A DNA stretch of 6,860 nucleotides from Pseudolysinimonas_A sp965653335 (GTDB taxonomy: Bacteria > Actinomycetota > Actinomycetes > Actinomycetales > Microbacteriaceae): the NCBI GenBank assembly GCA_965653335.1, contig CBFGZU010000094.1, positions 1 to 6,860 of the forward strand, read 5' to 3'. How positions within the stretch are numbered: position 1 is the stretch's first letter; each line of letters starts with the position of its first letter. Shown here piece after piece: positions 1-5,639 of the stretch. The translations under genes were made by a program, and so were the position numbers. Under the pieces are notes generated by a model. It was not told the DNA's origin, did not search any database, and saw only the letters and a list, made by a program, of their open reading frames with translations.

Positions 1-621
1 TACGGCGGACACATCGGCGCGGTCGAGCATCACCAGGAGAGCCCGGAGGCGTACTTCGCGCATACGCCCGGTCTTCGCGTCGTGAGCCCGGCGACGCCGC
101 ACGACGCCTACTGGATGATTCAGCAGGCGATCTCAAGCGACGACCCCGTGTTGTTCTTCGAACCCAAGAGTCGGTACTGGTCCAAGGGCGACGTCGATCT
201 CGCGGCATCCGAGACACCGCTGCACGCGAGCCGTGTCGTGCGTACCGGAACCGACGCGACGCTCGTGGGCCACGGGGCGATGGTGTCGGTGCTCCTCCAG
301 GCCGCGGAGATCGCCGCCGAAGAAGGCACGGCGCTCGAGGTCATCGACCTCCGGTCGCTCTCGCCGATCGACTACGACCCGATCCTGTCGTCGGTTCAGA
401 AGACCGGCCGGCTCGTCGTGGCGCAGGAAGCGCCGGGTCACGTGAGCGTCGGCTCGGAGGTCGCGGCGACGATCGCGGAGCGTGCGTTCTATTCGCTGCA
501 GGCGCCGGTGCTGCGGGTCAGCGGATTCGACACCCCGTTCCCCCCGGCAAAACTCGAGACCGCCTATCTGCCCGACGCCGATCGCGTGCTCGAGGCCGTC
601 GACCGGGCACTGGCCTATTAG
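1..621 (+). CDS. bkdB: 2-oxoacid dehydrogenase E1 component, beta subunit (C-terminal part, 5' end outside window)
   Basis: This is the beta subunit of the thiamine-diphosphate-dependent E1 enzyme, which decarboxylates a 2-oxoacid and passes the acyl group to the lipoyl arm of E2. The frame is open from base 1 and 206 residues are visible. The family is usually about 320-340 residues, so roughly the first 120-130 are missing. Visible features are the 'GGHIGAVEHHQ' segment near the left edge, the 'VVSPATPHDAY' turn at about residues 28-38, 'VLFFEPK' near residue 52, and then a transketolase C-terminal domain from about residue 80 to the end ('TLVGHGAMVSVLLQAAEIA', 'LEVIDLRSLSPID'). The stop lies just before the E2 gene, as in E1alpha-E1beta-E2 operons. 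The choice between branched-chain and pyruvate-type substrate is inferred from the E2 partner and is not proven, so the symbol is tentative. Confidence 0.93.
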   Translation, partial: YGGHIGAVEHHQESPEAYFAHTPGLRVVSPATPHDAYWMIQQAISSDDPVLFFEPKSRYWSKGDVDLAASETPLHASRVVRTGTDATLVGHGAMVSVLLQAAEIAAEEGTALEVIDLRSLSPIDYDPILSSVQKTGRLVVAQEAPGHVSVGSEVAATIAERAFYSLQAPVLRVSGFDTPFPPAKLETAYLPDADRVLEAVDRALAY

Positions 622-624
622 GAG
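620..624 (+). promoter_or_regulatory. Shine-Dalgarno site that decides the E2 start
   Basis: AGGAG at 620-624 overlaps the E1 beta stop codon and lies 8 nt before the ATG at 633. An in-frame GTG at 624 sits on the Shine-Dalgarno sequence itself and is therefore an unlikely start. This supports ATG 633, which begins the canonical 'MAQEFPLPDVGEG'. Confidence 0.8.
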
Positions 625-632
625 TGAAGACG

Positions 633-1985
633 ATGGCGCAAGAGTTCCCGCTACCGGATGTCGGTGAAGGCCTGACCGAGGCCGAGATCGTCTCGTGGAA
701 GGTCAAGCCGGGTGACATCGTCACCGTCAATCAGGTGCTTGTCGAGATCGAGACGGCGAAGTCGCTCGTCGAACTCCCGTCGCCGTTCGCGGGCACCGTC
801 ACCGAGCTGCTCTTCGAGGAGGGCGCGACGGTCGAGGTCGGCGCTCCGATCATCCGGGTGGCGTCGTCGGGCGGCACGATCGAGCTGCAGGCCCCGCGCA
901 ACGGCGACACCGTCGGCGAGGTCGCCGACCCGAAGGCGTCCGCCGAAGCGGAGGAGGCCGCCGAAGCCGAGAAGCCCGGCGCGGTGCTCGTCGGCTACGG
1001 CTCGAAGGGCGGGCACGCGACGACACGGCGGCGACGCCCGGGAGCGGTGACGGTGACCGCCGAGGGGGCGACCGCCGACGGCGCGAAGGCGTCGGCCCGC
1101 CGTCCGACGCCGGCCGGTTCGCCGATGCCGATCATCGCGAAGCCGCCCATCCGCAAGCTCGCGAAAGATCTCGACGTCGACATTGCGACGGTCACCGGCA
1201 CCGGGCTCGGCGGCGAGATCGTGCGCGAGGATGTCGTGCGGCAGGCTCAGCAGGCGAGCGTGTTCCGCAACTTCGAGACCCCGGCGTGGCCGCGGGAGCG
1301 CGAGGAGCGCATCCCGGTGAAGGGGGTGCGCAAGGCGATCGCATCCGCCATGGTGTCGAGCGCGTTTACGGCACCGCACGTGAGCGTCTTCACCGACGTC
1401 AACGCGACCCGCACGATGGAGTTCGTGAAACGGCTCAAGGAATCGACCGACTTCGCGGGGATTCGCGTCTCGCCCCTCCTAGTGATGGCGAAGGCGGTCA
1501 TCTGGGCGGTGCGCCGTAATCCGACGGTCAACTCGACGTGGACCGATAAAGAGATCGTCGTTCACCACTACGTGAACCTCGGGATCGCGGCGGCGACGCC
1601 GCGCGGGCTCATCGTGCCGAATGTGAAGGACGCGCAGAACCTCAGCCTGCGGGAACTCGCGCAAGGGCTCGAGCAGTTGACGATCACGGCGCGCGATGGC
1701 AAGACGACGCCCGCCGACATGGCGAACGGCACGATCACGATCACCAATCTCGGCTCGTTCGGTATGGACACTGGTACGCCGATCCTCAACCCGGGCGAGG
1801 TCGGCATCGTGGCTCTCGGCGCGATCAAGCAGAAGCCGTGGGTCGTCGACGGCGAGGTGCGGCCGGCGTGGGTGACGACGGTGTCGGCGGCGTTCGATCA
1901 CCGCGTCGTCGACGGGGATGTCGCGAGTCGTTTCACGGCCGACCTCGCGTCGGTCATCGAGGAGCCCGCGCTTCTGCTCGATTGA
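633..1985 (+). CDS. bkdC: Dihydrolipoamide acyltransferase, E2 component of a 2-oxoacid dehydrogenase complex
   Basis: E2 forms the core of the complex and transfers the acyl group from its lipoyl arm to coenzyme A. The 450-residue protein has the standard three parts. A lipoyl domain at about residues 4-78 carries the lipoyl-lysine Lys43 in 'ETAKS'. An acidic/Ala linker leads to 'AVLVGYG' and a peripheral-subunit-binding domain at about 170-206 ('KPPIRKLAKDLDVDI...GEIVREDV'). The acyltransferase domain at about 225-450 ends with the catalytic motif 'DHRVVDGD', with His423 and Asp427. There is a single lipoyl domain. The 'VLVGYG' linker and the overall texture resemble actinobacterial branched-chain-type E2 (BkdC), but sequence alone does not fix the substrate. 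The gene follows E1 beta by 11 nt and is clearly co-transcribed. Start 633 was preferred over GTG 624 because of the Shine-Dalgarno position. Confidence 0.95.
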   Translation: MAQEFPLPDVGEGLTEAEIVSWKVKPGDIVTVNQVLVEIETAKSLVELPSPFAGTVTELLFEEGATVEVGAPIIRVASSGGTIELQAPRNGDTVGEVADPKASAEAEEAAEAEKPGAVLVGYGSKGGHATTRRRRPGAVTVTAEGATADGAKASARRPTPAGSPMPIIAKPPIRKLAKDLDVDIATVTGTGLGGEIVREDVVRQAQQASVFRNFETPAWPREREERIPVKGVRKAIASAMVSSAFTAPHVSVFTDVNATRTMEFVKRLKESTDFAGIRVSPLLVMAKAVIWAVRRNPTVNSTWTDKEIVVHHYVNLGIAAATPRGLIVPNVKDAQNLSLRELAQGLEQLTITARDGKTTPADMANGTITITNLGSFGMDTGTPILNPGEVGIVALGAIKQKPWVVDGEVRPAWVTTVSAAFDHRVVDGDVASRFTADLASVIEEPALLLD

Positions 1986-1999
1986 GCACCGCGCGCGGA

Positions 2000-2040
2000 C
2001 GGCTATTGAGAACGGTTTTGACAATAGTTCTCAATAGCCG
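2000..2040 (+). promoter_or_regulatory. Zur-type operator: two overlapping boxes within a 41-bp palindrome
   Basis: A perfect inverted repeat has 14-bp arms, CGGCTATTGAGAAC (2000-2013) and GTTCTCAATAGCCG (2027-2040), separated by 13 nt. Inside it lie two 15-bp Zur-like boxes. Box B, TGACAATAGTTCTCA (2019-2033), agrees with the TGA-AAT--TT-TCA core of the actinobacterial Zur consensus at all core positions. Box A, TGAGAACGGTTTTGA (2007-2021), is its more degenerate symmetric partner. They share three bases and are offset by 12 bp. The site directly precedes a zinc-uptake operon that includes zur, and it covers the promoter -35. Zur with zinc bound is expected to repress here. The hairpin could also slow read-through from the E2 gene, but no T-tract follows it. 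Confidence 0.82.
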
Positions 2041-2047
2041 CTAGCGT
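2018..2047 (+). promoter_or_regulatory. znuA promoter, -35 inside the Zur operator
   Basis: A consensus -35, TTGACA (2018-2023), is followed after 18 bp by TAGCGT (2042-2047), a TANNNT-type -10 common in actinobacteria. Transcription would start about 7 nt further on, at or next to the GTG start codon at 2054. No Shine-Dalgarno sequence lies between the -10 and the GTG, so a leaderless mRNA is predicted. The -35 lies at the centre of the operator, so bound repressor would exclude RNA polymerase. Confidence 0.65.
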
Positions 2048-2053
2048 TGCGCC

Positions 2054-3010
2054 GTGCCCCGAATCTCGATCCCCGCCCTTGCCGCCGTTTCCCTTCTCGC
2101 CGTCGCGGGACTCACCGGCTGCGCCGCGACCCCCGGCGCCGCCAACGCGCGGCTGCAGATCGTCGCCTCCACCAACGTCTACGGCGACATCGCCACCCAG
2201 ATCGCGGGCGCGGGCGCCGACGTGACGAGCATCATCACGAGTCCGGGGCAGGACCCGCACAGCTACGAGGCCTCCGCCCAGAACCAGCTGGTGATCGCCG
2301 ACGCCGACCTCGTCATCCACAACGGCGGCGGCTACGACGAGTTCATCGACACCCTTCTCGACGCGTCGGGCAACGATGACGTGGAGGTGCTCGACGCCGT
2401 CGAGATCTCCGGCCTCGCCCCCGACGCGGACGGGCAGGACGAGGGGGAGCACGCCGACGAGGAGGGCGGCGACCACGGCCACATCGAGGGGTTCAACGAG
2501 CACGTGTGGTACTCGTTCGAGGCGATGGACGCGCTCGCGCTCGAGATCGCACAGCACCTGGGTGACCTCGACACCACGAACGCCGACACCTACCAGGTCA
2601 ACTACGAGGAGTTCGCGGCCGGTCTGGCCGCCCTCGAGGAGCGCGCGCACGAACTCCACGACGGTTTCGAAGGAACCGGGGTCGCCGTCACCGAACCGGT
2701 GCCGGTCTACCTGCTCGCCGAACTCGGCCTCGACGACCTCACGCCCGCGGAGTTCTCCGAGGCGATCGAGGAAGGCGCCGACGTGCCGCCGCTCGCACTC
2801 GACGCCACCCTCGAACTCATCGCGACCGGCGCCGTCGCGCTGCTCGCGTACAACGAGCAGACGGCGGGACCCGAGACGGAGCAGGTGCGCGCCGCTGCCG
2901 ACGAGGCAGGCGTTCCGGTGGTCTCGTTCGCCGAGACCCTGCCGGATGGCGCAGACTACCTGTCGTGGATGACGGACAACATCGAAGCCGTCGCCGCCGC
3001 CCTGACCTGA
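2054..3010 (+). CDS. znuA: Zinc ABC transporter substrate-binding lipoprotein (ZnuA-like, cluster A-I)
   Basis: This is the extracellular zinc-capturing component of the Znu importer, 318 residues long. It has a short signal peptide and a lipobox 'LTGC' with Cys23 as the lipidated residue, so it is anchored to the outer face of the membrane. The mature part starts with 'LQIVASTNVYGDIA'. Likely metal ligands are His69 in 'QDPHSYE' and His150 in 'NEHVWYS'. Between them, residues 124-143 form an acidic loop with His133, His141 and His143, as in zinc-specific members. The usual third-ligand His is replaced by Glu214 in 'VTEPVPVYL', and 'YNEQT' at 266-270 is the fourth conserved block. Manganese cannot be fully excluded, but the Zur operator and His loop favour zinc. 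GTG 2054 was chosen because a complete signal peptide follows it and it lies 6 nt after the -10. Confidence 0.92.
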   Translation: MPRISIPALAAVSLLAVAGLTGCAATPGAANARLQIVASTNVYGDIATQIAGAGADVTSIITSPGQDPHSYEASAQNQLVIADADLVIHNGGGYDEFIDTLLDASGNDDVEVLDAVEISGLAPDADGQDEGEHADEEGGDHGHIEGFNEHVWYSFEAMDALALEIAQHLGDLDTTNADTYQVNYEEFAAGLAALEERAHELHDGFEGTGVAVTEPVPVYLLAELGLDDLTPAEFSEAIEEGADVPPLALDATLELIATGAVALLAYNEQTAGPETEQVRAAADEAGVPVVSFAETLPDGADYLSWMTDNIEAVAAALT

Positions 3011-3042
3011 CGGGTGCTGATCTGACTGGCGCTGATCTGATG
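3004..3042 (+). repeat. 15-bp tandem repeat across the znuA stop / znuC start
   Basis: The units at 3004-3018 and 3019-3033, plus a partial third at 3034-3042, share GA(C/T)CTGA and a GCT end. GCTGATCTGA occurs exactly twice (3016-3025 and 3031-3040). The znuA stop is in the first unit and the znuC ATG is formed in the last. In the znuC frame the repeat would read 'ADLTG' repeatedly. Confidence 0.75.
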
Positions 3043-3897
3043 CCCGCCGCCGACCGCGCGTCGGTCGCCGCATCCGCCGTCCCCGTTCTCGAGTTCGAGA
3101 GGGGGGCACTCGGCTTCGGCGATCGAACGCTCTGGCGCGACCTCGACCTGCGCGTCGCACCGGGCGAGTTCCTCGCCGTGCTCGGCCCGAACGGATCGGG
3201 CAAGACGAGTCTGCTGCGCACGATCCTCGGGCTGCAGCGACTGGATGCCGGCACCGCTCAGCTGTTCGGCGAACCGATCCGCGGGGGGGATCGGCGGATC
3301 GGCTACGTGCCGCAGCAGAAGATCCTTCCCGCGGGAACCGCGCTCCGCGGACGTGACCTCGTCGCGCTCGGCGTCAACGGCCACCGCTTCGGGCTTCCGC
3401 TGAGTCGCGCCGCCGATCGTGCCCGGGTCGCCGACCTCATCGCGGCGGTCGGGGCGGAGGGCTACGCAGATCGGCCGGTCGGCCAGCTGTCCGGCGGCGA
3501 GCAGCAGCGACTCCGCATCGCCCAGGCGCTCGCCGGCGACCCGGTGTTGCTGTTGTGCGACGAGCCTCTGTTGAGTCTCGATCTGCAGAATCAGCGCGGC
3601 GTCGCCGAGCTGATCGACCGCCGCCGCCGCGAGCACGACACGGCCGTCGTGTTCGTCACCCACGACATCAACCCCGTGCTCGGCCGCGTGGATCGGGTGC
3701 TCTATCTCGCCAACGGGCGATTCCGCGAGGGCACCCCCGACGAGGTGCTGCGCGGCGATGTGCTGAGCGAGCTGTACGGAACGCGCGTCGACGTCATCCG
3801 AACCGGCGGACGGGTCGTCGTCGTCGGTGGCCTCGACGATGCCCACCACGACGATGCCTACCACGACGGGGTCCACCACGACGGGGCCGGCGCATGA
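3040..3897 (+). CDS. znuC: Zinc ABC transporter ATP-binding protein (ZnuC-like)
   Basis: This is the cytoplasmic ATPase that drives zinc import, 285 residues from ATG 3040. All ABC motifs are present: Walker A 'GPNGSGKT' at residues 49-56, Q-loop 'YVPQQK' near 89-94, signature 'LSGGEQQR' at 150-157, Walker B 'VLLLCDEP' ending near 176, D-loop 'SLD' at 179-181, and H-loop His208 in 'FVTHD'. The final 20 residues form an unusual tail of His and Asp ('DAHHD-DAYHD-GVHHD'), possibly zinc-binding. There is no good Shine-Dalgarno sequence before ATG 3040. An in-frame GTG at 2965 would add 25 residues, but these read as the tandem repeat plus an Arg-rich stretch and do not look like ABC sequence. The gene starts 29 nt after znuA and its stop overlaps the znuB start. 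Confidence 0.93.
   Translation: MPAADRASVAASAVPVLEFERGALGFGDRTLWRDLDLRVAPGEFLAVLGPNGSGKTSLLRTILGLQRLDAGTAQLFGEPIRGGDRRIGYVPQQKILPAGTALRGRDLVALGVNGHRFGLPLSRAADRARVADLIAAVGAEGYADRPVGQLSGGEQQRLRIAQALAGDPVLLLCDEPLLSLDLQNQRGVAELIDRRRREHDTAVVFVTHDINPVLGRVDRVLYLANGRFREGTPDEVLRGDVLSELYGTRVDVIRTGGRVVVVGGLDDAHHDDAYHDGVHHDGAGA
3838..3882 (+). repeat. Three 15-bp tandem repeats encoding the His/Asp tail of ZnuC
   Basis: The units at 3838-3852, 3853-3867 and 3868-3882 all end in ACCACGAC or CCACGAC and encode DAHHD, DAYHD and GVHHD. The first two units differ at a single base. The array adds five His and several Asp residues to the ZnuC C-terminus, and its copy number may vary between strains. Confidence 0.85.
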
Positions 3898-4811
3898 TCG
3901 CCCTGGTGGGAGGCCCGCTCGACGATCTCTGGGATCAGATGTTCGCGTTCGAGAACTACGGCCGGTTGCTCGCGCTCGTGCAGAACTCGATCATCGCGGC
4001 CGCGATCCTCGGCATCGTTGGCGGCCTGATCGGCGTCTTCGTGATGCAACGTGACATGGCCTTCGCGGTGCACGGCATTAGCGAGCTCTCGTTCGCGGGA
4101 GCGGCCGGAGCACTGTTGCTCGGGGCGAACGTCGTCGCCGGTTCGCTCGTCGGCTCGCTCATCGCGGCCGCATTGATCGGGCTGCTCGGAGCACGCGCTC
4201 GAGACCGCAACTCGATCATCGGGGTGCTCATGCCGTTCGGCCTCGGCCTCGGCATCCTCTTCCTCGCCCTCTATCCGGGTCGCAGCGGCAACAAGTTCGG
4301 CCTGCTCACCGGCCAGATCATCGCCGTCGACTTCGATCAGCTCGGGTTGCTGATCGGGATCGCGGTGCTCGTGCTCGCCGTGCTGCTTGTCGTCTGGCGT
4401 CCGCTCGCGTTCGACAGCGTCGATCCCGACGTCGCCCGGGCCCGCGGAGTGCCCACCCGGGGGCTCGCGCTGCTCTTCATGCTGTTGCTCGGTCTCACTG
4501 TCGCGGTTTCCGTGCAGATCATCGGCGCGCTTCTCGTGCTCGCACTGCTCGTCACCCCCGCGGCGGCAGCCCTGCGTGTCTCGTCGTCGCCGCTCGTGGT
4601 GCCGTTGCTGAGCATGACGTTCGGATTCGTCTCGGCCGTCGGCGGCATCCTGCTCGCGCTCGGTGGATCCCTGCCGATCAGTCCGTACATCACGACGATC
4701 TCGTTCGCGATCTACCTCGTCTGCCGCGCGCTGGGGTATCGGACGAGGGCAAGAACCGGGCCTCGCCGCGCCGCCAGCGCCGCGCGCCGTCTCGGCTCGC
4801 GGGTACGGTAG
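3894..4811 (+). CDS. znuB: Zinc ABC transporter membrane permease (ZnuB-like, ABC-3 family)
   Basis: This is the integral membrane channel of the zinc importer, 305 residues long. It is very hydrophobic, with about eight membrane segments by eye, for example near residues 28-50, 60-80, 82-98, 105-126, 145-168 and 186-226. It has the family block 'AFAVHGISELSFAGAA' at about 57-72 and the late 'IIGALLVLALLVTPAAAA' segment typical of ABC-3 permeases. After the last membrane segment there is an Arg-rich cytoplasmic tail of about 20 residues. The ATG overlaps the znuC TGA as ATGA, so translation is probably coupled. A longer in-frame reading upstream of 3894 lies entirely on the znuC gene and is not real coding sequence. 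The stop is 5 nt before zur. Confidence 0.93.
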   Translation: MIALVGGPLDDLWDQMFAFENYGRLLALVQNSIIAAAILGIVGGLIGVFVMQRDMAFAVHGISELSFAGAAGALLLGANVVAGSLVGSLIAAALIGLLGARARDRNSIIGVLMPFGLGLGILFLALYPGRSGNKFGLLTGQIIAVDFDQLGLLIGIAVLVLAVLLVVWRPLAFDSVDPDVARARGVPTRGLALLFMLLLGLTVAVSVQIIGALLVLALLVTPAAAALRVSSSPLVVPLLSMTFGFVSAVGGILLALGGSLPISPYITTISFAIYLVCRALGYRTRARTGPRRAASAARRLGSRVR

Positions 4812-4816
4812 GCGAC

Positions 4817-5203
4817 GTGAAGCGGAACACCTGGCAGCGCGACGCCGTGCGCGAAGCCCTCGGTGACTCGGAGGGATTCGTGAGCGCGCAGACGTTGCAC
4901 GCCTCGCTCAAGCACTCCGGGTCGACGGTCGGCCTCGCGACCGTGTATCGCGCCCTCGCCGACCTCGCGACGGAAGGCGAAGCCGACGCGCTGCAGCAAG
5001 ACGGAGAGAGTCTGTACCGCGCTTGCACCCCCGGCATCCACCACCACCATCTGATCTGCCGAAACTGCGGGAAGACGATCGAGATCGCGGCCGACGAGGT
5101 CGAGCAGTGGGCGCAATCGGTCGCCGCGCAGCACGGATTCACCCAGCCCCAGCACGTCGTCGACGTCTTCGGGTACTGCCCGCAGTGTTCCGCTTCCCGG
5201 TGA
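4817..5203 (+). CDS. zur: Zinc uptake regulator, Fur family (Zur)
   Basis: This 128-residue Fur-family repressor binds DNA when loaded with zinc. The N-terminal winged helix contains 'VSAQTLHASL' and the recognition helix 'VGLATVYRALADL' at about residues 38-50. The C-terminal dimerisation/metal domain has the His-rich 'GIHHHHLIC' at 73-81 and two CxxC pairs, Cys81/Cys84 and Cys121/Cys124, for the structural zinc. Cys70 and the His residues at 75-78 are candidates for the sensory site. Assignment as Zur over Fur, Mur or Nur rests on its place directly after znuACB and on the Zur-type operator at 2000-2040. The gene begins with GTG 5 nt after znuB. A weak TANNNT (TACGGT, 4804-4809) sits just upstream and could give a second, leaderless transcript. 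Co-transcription with znuACB implies negative autoregulation. Confidence 0.93.
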   Translation: MKRNTWQRDAVREALGDSEGFVSAQTLHASLKHSGSTVGLATVYRALADLATEGEADALQQDGESLYRACTPGIHHHHLICRNCGKTIEIAADEVEQWAQSVAAQHGFTQPQHVVDVFGYCPQCSASR

Positions 5204-5218
5204 TGCGCCGATCTCACG

Positions 5219-5247
5219 TTGCCGCGGGCGGCATCCTCACGTAGTAT
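5219..5247 (+). promoter_or_regulatory. rpmB: Putative promoter of the rpmB-rpmG-rpsN operon
   Basis: TTGCCG (5219-5224) and TAGTAT (5242-5247) are separated by exactly 17 bp and match the sigma-70-type consensus at 4/6 and TANNAT positions. Transcription would begin near 5253-5255, giving a leader of about 150 nt before rpmB. No convincing terminator separates zur from this promoter. Confidence 0.6.
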
Positions 5248-5249
5248 CG

Positions 5250-5402
5250 ACAAGTTGTCCCGGAGACGGGGCTTCTTGTATGTGCCGCCAGGCTCAGGCC
5301 CGGCGGTTCACATGCCGACAAGTGACCTTGGGTGAAGCGATCGCTTCACGGTAGCTCGGTGGTTGGCGTCCTCGGACGTGGCTGCCCAGATTTGGAGGAA
5401 CC
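5250..5402 (+). promoter_or_regulatory. Highly structured 5' leader of rpmB, candidate cis-regulatory RNA
   Basis: Four successive hairpins can be drawn. H1 is at 5250-5279 (ACAAG/CTTGT plus TCCCG/CGGGG, GAGA tetraloop). H2 is at 5280-5313 (ATGTGCCGCC with GGCGG-TT-CACAT). H3 is at 5332-5349, the perfect 18-bp palindrome GTGAAGCGATCGCTTCAC. H4 is at 5350-5386 (GGTAGC/GCTGCC enclosing CGTC/GACG with a CTCG loop). H1 abuts H2 and H3 abuts H4. The Shine-Dalgarno sequence GGAGG (5394-5398) lies free just beyond H4. I do not recognise a known riboswitch. A ribosomal-protein autoregulatory leader is one possibility. Confidence 0.5.
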
Positions 5403-5639
5403 ATGGCAGCCGTCTGCCAGGTGACCGGAGCCGTACCCGGTTTCGGACACAACATCTCGCACTCGCACCGCCGCACGAAGCGCCGCTTCGACCCGAACGT
5501 GCAGAAGAAGAAGTACTACGTGCCGTCGCTCAAGCGCTCCGTCACCCTCACGTTGTCCGCCAAGGGCATCAAGGTGATCGACGCGCGCGGCATCGAGTCG
5601 GTGGTCCAGGACCTCCTGGCCCGTGGGGAGAAGATCTGA
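5403..5639 (+). CDS. rpmB: 50S ribosomal protein L28, zinc-independent form
   Basis: This is large-subunit ribosomal protein L28, 78 residues. It begins 'MAAVCQVTG' and contains 'GFGHNISHSHRRTKRRFDPN', both typical of L28, and 'VTLTLSAKGIKVIDARGI' near the C-terminus. It has one Cys and lacks the paired CxxC motifs of the zinc-binding form, so it is the C-minus type. GGAGG at 5394-5398 supports ATG 5403. It is the first gene of an operon with rpmG and rpsN, and its TGA overlaps the rpmG ATG by one base. In mycobacteria and streptomycetes such C-minus paralogues replace the zinc forms under zinc shortage. Whether this copy is a stress paralogue or the only one cannot be seen here. Confidence 0.96.
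   Translation: MAAVCQVTGAVPGFGHNISHSHRRTKRRFDPNVQKKKYYVPSLKRSVTLTLSAKGIKVIDARGIESVVQDLLARGEKI

Noticed and set aside
624..626. GTG as the E2 start codon
   Set aside because: It overlaps the Shine-Dalgarno AGGAG. ATG 633 has proper spacing and gives the canonical N-terminus.
2965..3039. N-terminal extension of ZnuC from GTG 2965
   Set aside because: It overlaps the znuA 3' end, reads as an Arg-rich stretch plus the ADLTG repeat, has no Shine-Dalgarno sequence, and is not ABC-ATPase-like. Kept only as a start-site question.
2003..3879. Long open frames on the minus strand (about 385 and 307 codons) opposite znuA and znuC
   Set aside because: They are mirror readings of high-GC coding sequence with Arg/Gly/Val-rich, low-complexity translations and no recognisable domain. 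The + strand genes are unambiguous.
5202..5235. Hairpin after zur as a terminator (GATGC/GCATC)
   Set aside because: The stem is broken by a bulge, the loop is about 17 nt and there is no T-run.
5332..5349. The 18-bp palindrome as a Zur box for rpmB
   Set aside because: Zur boxes are 15-bp, odd-symmetry and AT-rich in the centre. This one is 16-18 bp, even-symmetry, with a GCGATCGC centre.
5204..5402. A tRNA or known riboswitch in the rpmB leader
   Set aside because: No cloverleaf with a CCA-type acceptor or GTTCGANNC T-loop could be placed, and I recognise no known riboswitch core.
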